This document shows positions 1 to 3,856 of a stretch of DNA of 5,410 nucleotides, piece by piece. The stretch covers positions 1-5,410 of the forward strand of contig NZVW01000174.1 in NCBI GenBank assembly GCA_002697475.1, in the 5' to 3' direction. The notes beneath the pieces are model-generated. The model saw only the letters and a program-made list of their open reading frames with translations. It was not told the origin of the DNA and ran no database searches. A program made the position numbers and the translations under genes. The number at the start of each line of letters is the position of its first letter. The stretch's first letter is position 1. The DNA comes from Aquimarina sp. GTDB taxonomy: Bacteria; Bacteroidota; Bacteroidia; Flavobacteriales; Flavobacteriaceae.

Positions 1-508
1 CCGTACTATTGTACCAGAAAGCTCTCCAGCCACTTCTATATTCTTTTATTAAATCAAACATAGTTTGACCGGTCTGCCTATGTATCAGCTTCACTAAGAT
101 CTGTCCTTCAGTTCTGGTCATTTTCTTCAACTCTGCAGTAAACTCATCTTCCATATACCTTTGAAGCATTTTAATGTACCTTCTTTTTTTACTTTTAGAA
201 TCAATTTGCTTTAATCTTTCATTAAGCTCAATTAATCTTTCTGAAGCCATTTTGGCATATGGATAGACTTTTCTGGTTTTTCGTCTCAGAATTAAATATC
301 TTCTTCGTTCAAGTTTATTATCAAATCTTAGTTTCCTGAATATGATAACTTCTTCCAGATCTATAGCATCTCTTGGTATAGTGTCACCTTCAATAATATA
401 ATATTGGACATACTTAGTACTATCCACTGAGACACTATCCGTTTGCTGACCTTTGAGCAAAAAGATATTACATAAAACAAATATGTATCCCAGATATTTT
501 GATTTCAT
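1..508 (-). CDS. DUF4294 domain exported protein, C-terminus cut off by window edge
   Basis: I translated this by hand from the ATG whose complement lies at 506-508. It gives 169 codons with no stop up to the left edge, so the 3' end is missing (about 50 residues, judging from my memory of family length). Residues 1-20 look like a signal peptide: a Lys-containing start, a hydrophobic stretch YLGYIFVLCNIFLL, then KGQQ as likely cleavage area, so the mature protein should be periplasmic or envelope-bound. The conserved core follows: EGDTIP (about 43-48), DLEEVIIFRKLRF (50-62), RRYLILRRKTRKVYPYAK (69-86), KKMTRTEGQILVKLIHRQTG (128-147) and SGWRAFWYNST (159-169). These are hallmarks of DUF4294, a family of unknown function found in Flavobacteriia. 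The region is strongly basic with no catalytic motif that I recognise. It is transcribed away from the M42 peptidase gene. Family assignment rests on remembered motifs; function is unknown. Confidence 0.88.
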   Translation of the reverse strand, partial: MKSKYLGYIFVLCNIFLLKGQQTDSVSVDSTKYVQYYIIEGDTIPRDAIDLEEVIIFRKLRFDNKLERRRYLILRRKTRKVYPYAKMASERLIELNERLKQIDSKSKKRRYIKMLQRYMEDEFTAELKKMTRTEGQILVKLIHRQTGQTMFDLIKEYRSGWRAFWYNST

Positions 509-515
509 GTTAACG

Positions 516-520
516 TCCTT
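516..520 (-). promoter_or_regulatory. Shine-Dalgarno-like site of the DUF4294 gene
   Basis: On the minus strand AAGGA lies 7 nt before the ATG at 508-506. Spacing and sequence fit a Shine-Dalgarno site and support this start codon. It is notable because the other starts in the window (669, 1807, 2487, 2988) have only A-rich leaders, as is usual in Flavobacteriia. Confidence 0.4.
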
Positions 521-521
521 A

Positions 522-536
522 CTTTTCTTTTCTTTT
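522..536. repeat. Three tandem copies of CTTTT
   Basis: Three exact CTTTT units (AAAAG on the minus strand) lie between the candidate -7 element and the Shine-Dalgarno-like site of the DUF4294 gene. They probably fall in its 5' leader or right at the transcription start. The array is short and may be chance in AT-rich DNA. Confidence 0.7.
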
Positions 537-537
537 A

Positions 538-564
538 CAAATGTATTCCAAATTGGAATATCAA
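538..564 (-). promoter_or_regulatory. Candidate Bacteroidota-type promoter of the DUF4294 gene
   Basis: The minus strand reads TACATTTG at 545-538, a perfect match to the Bacteroidota/Flavobacterium -7 consensus TAnnTTTG. A TTG lies upstream at 564-562, 16 nt away, one base shorter than the 17-23 nt spacing I recall for Flavobacterium. Transcription would begin near 530-533, giving a leader of roughly 25 nt. The spacer is almost filled by the palindrome at 544-560. A second perfect -7 match lies further upstream at 585-578, so which one is used is open. Confidence 0.45.
544..560. repeat. 17-bp palindrome, possible operator
   Basis: TATTCCAA-A-TTGGAATA is an inverted repeat with perfect 8-bp arms around one central base. 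It lies in the divergent intergenic region between the DUF4294 and M42 genes. It occupies the spacer of the candidate minus-strand promoter and overlaps the first two bases of its -7 element. That is a position where a bound dimeric regulator would affect transcription. No T-run follows on either strand, so a terminator is unlikely. A regulator is inferred only; none is encoded in the window. Confidence 0.5.
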
Positions 565-577
565 GTTATCATTATAC

Positions 578-585
578 CAAAACTA
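578..585 (-). promoter_or_regulatory. Second candidate -7 element for the DUF4294 gene
   Basis: The minus strand reads TAGTTTTG here, also a perfect TAnnTTTG. No TTTG or TTG lies at the proper distance upstream; the nearest, at 614-612, is 26 nt away. If used, it would give a leader of about 60-65 nt containing the palindrome at 544-560. It is weaker than the 538-564 candidate because the -33 element is missing. The overlapping half-site TATTCCAAA at 584-592 could bring it under the same control. Confidence 0.25.
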
Positions 586-668
586 TTCCAAAATTAACAA
601 TAAACACCTTTCAAACTATAAAATCATATTGAATATTATTATTTTCGCAAGAAAACAACTAAAAAATA

Positions 669-1757
669 ATGGCAAAAAAAGATATACTGACTAAAAAATC
701 GATTTCATTTCTTGAAAAATATCTTAATAACCCATCCCCTACCGGTTATGAATGGGAAGGTCAGAAACTATGGATGGAATATCTTAAGCCTTATGTGGAT
801 GAATTTATTACGGATACATATGGCACAGCTGTAGGTGTTATCAATCCAAAGGCTGAATATAAAGTGGTTATCGAAGGACACGCTGATGAAATATCCTGGT
901 ACGTTAATTACATTACAGAGGATGGACTTATCTATGTTATACGAAATGGAGGTAGCGACCATCAAATAGCAGCCTCAAAAAGGGTAAATATCCATACCAG
1001 AAAAGGAATAGTGCAGGGGGTTTTTGGCTGGCCCGCCATACATACCAGAGATAAATCTAAAGAAACTCCACCACAATTAGATAATATATGTATAGATGTG
1101 GGTTGTAAATCCAAAAAGGAAGTTTTAAAGCTAGGAGTACATGTGGGCTGTGTTATTACTTATCCAGATGAATTTTTCATTCTTAATAAGGATAAATTTG
1201 TTTGTAGAGCCATTGACAATAGGATTGGCGGATTTATGATTGCTGAAGTTGCACGTTTATTGAAAGAAAACAAAAAGACATTACCTTTTGGGCTATATAT
1301 TACAAATTCTGTACAGGAAGAGATCGGCTTGAGAGGAGCTGAAATGATAACTCAAACTATAAAACCAAATGTTGCTATCGTTACAGATGTATGTCATGAC
1401 ACAACAACTCCGATGATAGAAAAGAAAACTGAAGGAGAAACAAAGATAGGTGATGGTCCGGTGATTTCTTATGCTCCTGCTGTTCAAAACAGACTCAGAG
1501 AATTACTAATAGATACCGCTGAAAAGAACAAAATACCTTTTCAACGTATGGCATCCAGCAGAATGACCGGAACGGATACTGATGCTTTTGCTTACAGCAA
1601 TGGAGGTGTAGCTTCTGCCCTGATTTCACTACCTCTTCGATATATGCATACCACAGTGGAAATGGTACATAAAGAAGATGTGGAGAATGTAATACGGTTA
1701 ATCTATGAAAGTCTTCTGAATATCAAAGAAGGTGAAACTTTTAGTTATTTTGGATAA
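669..1757 (+). CDS. M42 family metallo-aminopeptidase
   Basis: This is a complete 362-residue protein, the usual length for family M42 (glutamyl/leucyl aminopeptidase, FrvX/TET type). These cytoplasmic enzymes use two divalent metal ions to remove N-terminal residues from peptides and usually form tetrahedral dodecamers. There is no signal peptide. Near the N-terminus PSPTGYE (22-28) matches the family's PSP-G element. All active-site residues are recognisable: H71 and D73 in GHADE, D183 in AIDNRIG, the catalytic pair E217-E218 in QEEIGLRG, D240 in VTDVCHD and H327 in MHTTVEM. Residues about 75-165 correspond to the inserted dimerisation domain. The start at 669 follows an A-rich leader without Shine-Dalgarno, and no upstream in-frame extension is needed. 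A strong hairpin terminator follows, so it is probably a single-gene transcript. No good -7 promoter match lies upstream. Substrate preference cannot be read from the sequence. Confidence 0.95.
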   Translation: MAKKDILTKKSISFLEKYLNNPSPTGYEWEGQKLWMEYLKPYVDEFITDTYGTAVGVINPKAEYKVVIEGHADEISWYVNYITEDGLIYVIRNGGSDHQIAASKRVNIHTRKGIVQGVFGWPAIHTRDKSKETPPQLDNICIDVGCKSKKEVLKLGVHVGCVITYPDEFFILNKDKFVCRAIDNRIGGFMIAEVARLLKENKKTLPFGLYITNSVQEEIGLRGAEMITQTIKPNVAIVTDVCHDTTTPMIEKKTEGETKIGDGPVISYAPAVQNRLRELLIDTAEKNKIPFQRMASSRMTGTDTDAFAYSNGGVASALISLPLRYMHTTVEMVHKEDVENVIRLIYESLLNIKEGETFSYFG

Positions 1758-1765
1758 CAATTAAC

Positions 1766-1798
1766 AAAATACCCTGCTTAAATGCGGGGTATTTTTTT
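1766..1798 (+). terminator. Rho-independent terminator after the M42 gene
   Basis: AAAATACCC (1766-1774) pairs perfectly with GGGTATTTT (1787-1795). The stem is prolonged inward by U-G, G-C and C-G pairs (1775-1777 with 1784-1786), leaving a six-base loop. The run of T continues to 1798. It begins 9 bp after the M42 stop codon. It ends only 8 bp before the ATG of the next gene, which is unusually tight. Confidence 0.85.
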
Positions 1799-1806
1799 CT
1801 TATAAA

Positions 1807-2361
1807 ATGGCTGACGAATACATTGACATATTAAATGACGATGGCTCAGACACAGGAAAAATAGCTCTGAAATCTGAAGCTCATAAAAAAGGTCTTTTCC
1901 ATAGAAGCGCACATCTTTGGCTATATACTTCAACCGGAAAGGTGCTAGTACAGCAAAGAGCTATGAATAAAGATACTTTCCCCGGGTTATGGGATATTTC
2001 AGTAGCAGGTCATATTACAGCAGGAGAAACTGCTTTATCAGCAATCCTCCGAGAAGCAAAAGAGGAAATTGGCATAAGTTTACGTGAAACTGATCTTAAA
2101 TTTTTAAAAATAAGATTGTCTGAAAAGAAACCTAATCCATATATAATAGATAACGAGTATCAATACTTGTTTATAGCTAATATAGATGAAGATATGGAAT
2201 TGACGCTTCAGCTTGAAGAAGTTATTCAAACAAAATATCTAAATGTAAAAGATTTGAATGATTTAGTCGTATCCAATGATTCCAGAGACTTCGTGCCTCA
2301 CGGTAATGAATACTATAATTATATAATTGAAAAAATTACTGCTAATCTTAGGCGTAGTTAA
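1807..2361 (+). CDS. Nudix hydrolase, Idi/YfcD-like, without the isomerase cysteine
   Basis: A complete 184-residue Nudix protein. The Nudix box is exact at residues 68-90: G68, E74, R82-E83, E86-E87, G89, fitting GX5EX7REUXEEXGU, so metal-dependent diphosphate hydrolysis is expected. The overall pattern resembles type 1 isopentenyl-diphosphate isomerase and the related YfcD hydrolases: an acidic start MADEYIDIL, FHRSAHLWLY (31-40), FPGLWDISVAGH (58-69) and DNEYQYLF (115-122). In the true isomerase the motif before the Nudix box contains the catalytic cysteine (SVCGH). Here it is SVAGH with A67, while the glutamate at 117 is kept. Isomerase activity is therefore unlikely despite the annotation such proteins often receive; the natural substrate is unknown. 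The ATG lies 8 bp after the M42 terminator with no clear promoter, so expression may depend on read-through or on a promoter inside the M42 gene. No signal peptide; cytoplasmic. Confidence 0.9.
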   Translation: MADEYIDILNDDGSDTGKIALKSEAHKKGLFHRSAHLWLYTSTGKVLVQQRAMNKDTFPGLWDISVAGHITAGETALSAILREAKEEIGISLRETDLKFLKIRLSEKKPNPYIIDNEYQYLFIANIDEDMELTLQLEEVIQTKYLNVKDLNDLVVSNDSRDFVPHGNEYYNYIIEKITANLRRS

Positions 2362-2486
2362 AGTTATATTAAACGTTTATTTCTTTAAAACCATAAGCAA
2401 AATCTATTGTATTTTCATAGTCTAAAGATCAATTCTTGATACTTTTAAATAATAATTTCACATTTCAATTATAATTAAAACACACA

Positions 2487-2981
2487 ATGAACTATTTAAA
2501 TTTCAACGCAGAAAAAACTTCAAAAACTGTAGCTGAGCTAAATCATCTTTTAGCTGACTATCATTTATACTATCAAAAATTAAGAAATTTTCATTGGAAT
2601 ATTTTAGGAGAGAATTTCTTTGATCTTCATAATCAATTTGAGCTTATGTATGACGATGCCAGAATAAAGATTGACGAAATTGCGGAACGTATCTTAACCT
2701 TACGCTATCAACCTGTAAGTAACTACTCTGATTATCTAAGCAAATCTAATCTTAAAGAATCTAAATCTAATCTCACTGATCACGAGATGGTATCTCATTT
2801 GTTAGAAGATCACGGAGATATTCTAAAGCAAATGACCAAAGTGGTAAAAGCCGCTGATGATGCGGGAGACGAAGGAACTATTGACCTTGTAGGTGCATAC
2901 ATCAGGGAGCTGGAGAAAACGAGTTGGATGCTGGATGCGTGGAGAATGAAAACCAGTGATTCCTTAAAAGTAAGCCAATAG
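2487..2981 (+). CDS. dps: Dps ferritin-like DNA-protection protein
   Basis: A complete 164-residue Dps-family protein. Dps forms a hollow dodecamer that oxidises Fe(II) with hydrogen peroxide and stores the iron, limiting hydroxyl radical damage; some members also bind DNA. The inter-subunit ferroxidase residues are all present with the spacing of E. coli Dps (H51, H63, D78, E82): here H36 in NFHWN, H48 in DLHNQF, D63 and E67 in IDEIAER. The C-terminal helix carries the family motif ELEKTSWMLDAW (141-152). There is no long Lys-rich N-terminal tail, so DNA binding is uncertain. Residues 85-98 hold an imperfect duplicated heptapeptide (SKSNLKE/SKSNLTD) in the linker region. The 125 bp upstream are AT-rich with no perfect promoter; the best -7-like site is TACTTTTA at 2440-2447. 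The next gene starts 6 bp after the stop, so the two are probably co-transcribed. Confidence 0.95.
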   Translation: MNYLNFNAEKTSKTVAELNHLLADYHLYYQKLRNFHWNILGENFFDLHNQFELMYDDARIKIDEIAERILTLRYQPVSNYSDYLSKSNLKESKSNLTDHEMVSHLLEDHGDILKQMTKVVKAADDAGDEGTIDLVGAYIRELEKTSWMLDAWRMKTSDSLKVSQ

Positions 2982-2987
2982 AAAATT

Positions 2988-3854
2988 ATGCTTAGATTAT
3001 TTATTAGCTCAATTCTACTCCTTTCTCTATTATGTACTTCGATAAGTTGTCAGAGCCAGGAGCCTGGAGAATTAACTAAAATCAATATTCTATCTAAAAT
3101 GATCAATGAAGCTTCAGGACTAACGTTTATTCCTGAAGCTTTATCCATTTATACTATAAATGATTCAGGTAATTCTCCGTCAGTTTATGAATTGGATTTA
3201 AAAGGAAATATTAAAAGAGTTATTGATCTTTTTGAAATTAAAAATATTGACTGGGAAGATTTGACTTATGACAATCAAGGAAATATATTTATTGGTGATT
3301 TTGGTAACAATAATAATGATCGGAAGGATCTTACTATCTACCAAATTAATCCAAATTCAGAAAAAGTATCCATCCTAAAGGAGATTCCCTTCTCTTTAGA
3401 AGATCAAAAAAATTTTCCTCCTAAAAAGAAAAAAAGAAATTTTGATATAGAAGCTTTTATAAGATATAAAGAAGGCTTCTTTTTATTCACTAAAAATAGA
3501 TCTTCAGACTTTGAGGGAACTACTAAAATCTACTATCTGGAAGATAATTCTCCAACCCACGAAGCTAAACTCGTTCATAGCTTTAAAACTTGCAAAGATG
3601 ATAAAGATTGTTTTGTAACCGGAGCCGCTATTAACAAAGCCAAAAATAAAATTGTTCTATTGACTTATAATAAAATTTTTATCCTTAAAAATTTTGAAAA
3701 TGATTTTTCGTCTGTTGAAATAGAAAAAATTAAACTAGATCATTACTCCCAAAAGGAGGGCGTATGTTTTATCAATGATTCTACCCTATACATAGTTGAT
3801 GAAGAACAAGGAAACGACCATTCTTCACTCTATCAATATAATTTAAAAGATTAA
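2988..3854 (+). CDS. Predicted lipoprotein with beta-propeller-like repeats
   Basis: A 288-residue protein with a type II (lipoprotein) signal: MLRLFISSILLLSLLCTSISC, with C21 as probable lipidated residue after SIS, a relaxed lipobox as is common in Bacteroidota. It should be anchored in the envelope. The rest shows repeated beta-strand stretches with an acidic motif about once per repeat: EASG (41-44), NDSGN (58-62), DWED (88-91), GDFGNN (103-108), DIEA (153-156), KEGV (256-259) and DEEQG (271-275). This resembles SdiA-regulated or NHL-type propellers, but I do not recognise a named family with confidence. C202 and C208 could form a disulfide. A Lys-rich loop lies at 146-150. The gene begins 6 bp after dps, so an operon is likely. 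Its stop is separated by only 2 bp from the stop of the convergent gene, with no visible terminator. Function unknown. Confidence 0.8.
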   Translation: MLRLFISSILLLSLLCTSISCQSQEPGELTKINILSKMINEASGLTFIPEALSIYTINDSGNSPSVYELDLKGNIKRVIDLFEIKNIDWEDLTYDNQGNIFIGDFGNNNNDRKDLTIYQINPNSEKVSILKEIPFSLEDQKNFPPKKKKRNFDIEAFIRYKEGFFLFTKNRSSDFEGTTKIYYLEDNSPTHEAKLVHSFKTCKDDKDCFVTGAAINKAKNKIVLLTYNKIFILKNFENDFSSVEIEKIKLDHYSQKEGVCFINDSTLYIVDEEQGNDHSSLYQYNLKD

Positions 3855-3856
3855 AA

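Noticed and set aside
640..647. TATTTTCG as -7 element of the M42 gene
   Set aside because: One mismatch to TAnnTTTG and no TTTG or TTG at the right distance upstream; too weak to annotate in AT-rich DNA.
768..965. 65-codon open frame on the minus strand inside the M42 gene
   Set aside because: Antisense to a conserved coding region with intact active-site residues; its protein shows no recognisable domain and there is no supporting promoter or ribosome site.
1293..1487. 64-codon open frame on the minus strand inside the M42 gene
   Set aside because: Ser/Phe/Tyr-rich translation typical of an antisense shadow of an AT-rich gene; overlaps the catalytic EE and metal-ligand region of the peptidase.
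1745..1752. TTATTTTG at the end of the M42 gene as a promoter for the Nudix gene
   Set aside because: Differs from the consensus in the second base and lacks a -33 element; it also lies upstream of the terminator.
2358..2388. AT-rich inverted repeats after the Nudix gene (TTAAAG/CTTTAA around TAAACGTTTA) as a terminator
   Set aside because: The arms are short and almost pure A/T, the outer and inner repeats do not form one continuous stem, and no T-run follows.
3423..3436. A-rich run in the lipoprotein gene as a programmed frameshift site
   Set aside because: The A AAA AAG heptamer is not in the phase needed for slippage, and the reading frame continues intact across it as a Lys-rich loop.
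3753..3778. Perfect Shine-Dalgarno AAGGAGG followed by an ATG inside the lipoprotein gene
   Set aside because: The ATG at 3764 is out of frame and meets a stop after four codons; the GGAGG comes from in-frame codons of the KEG motif.
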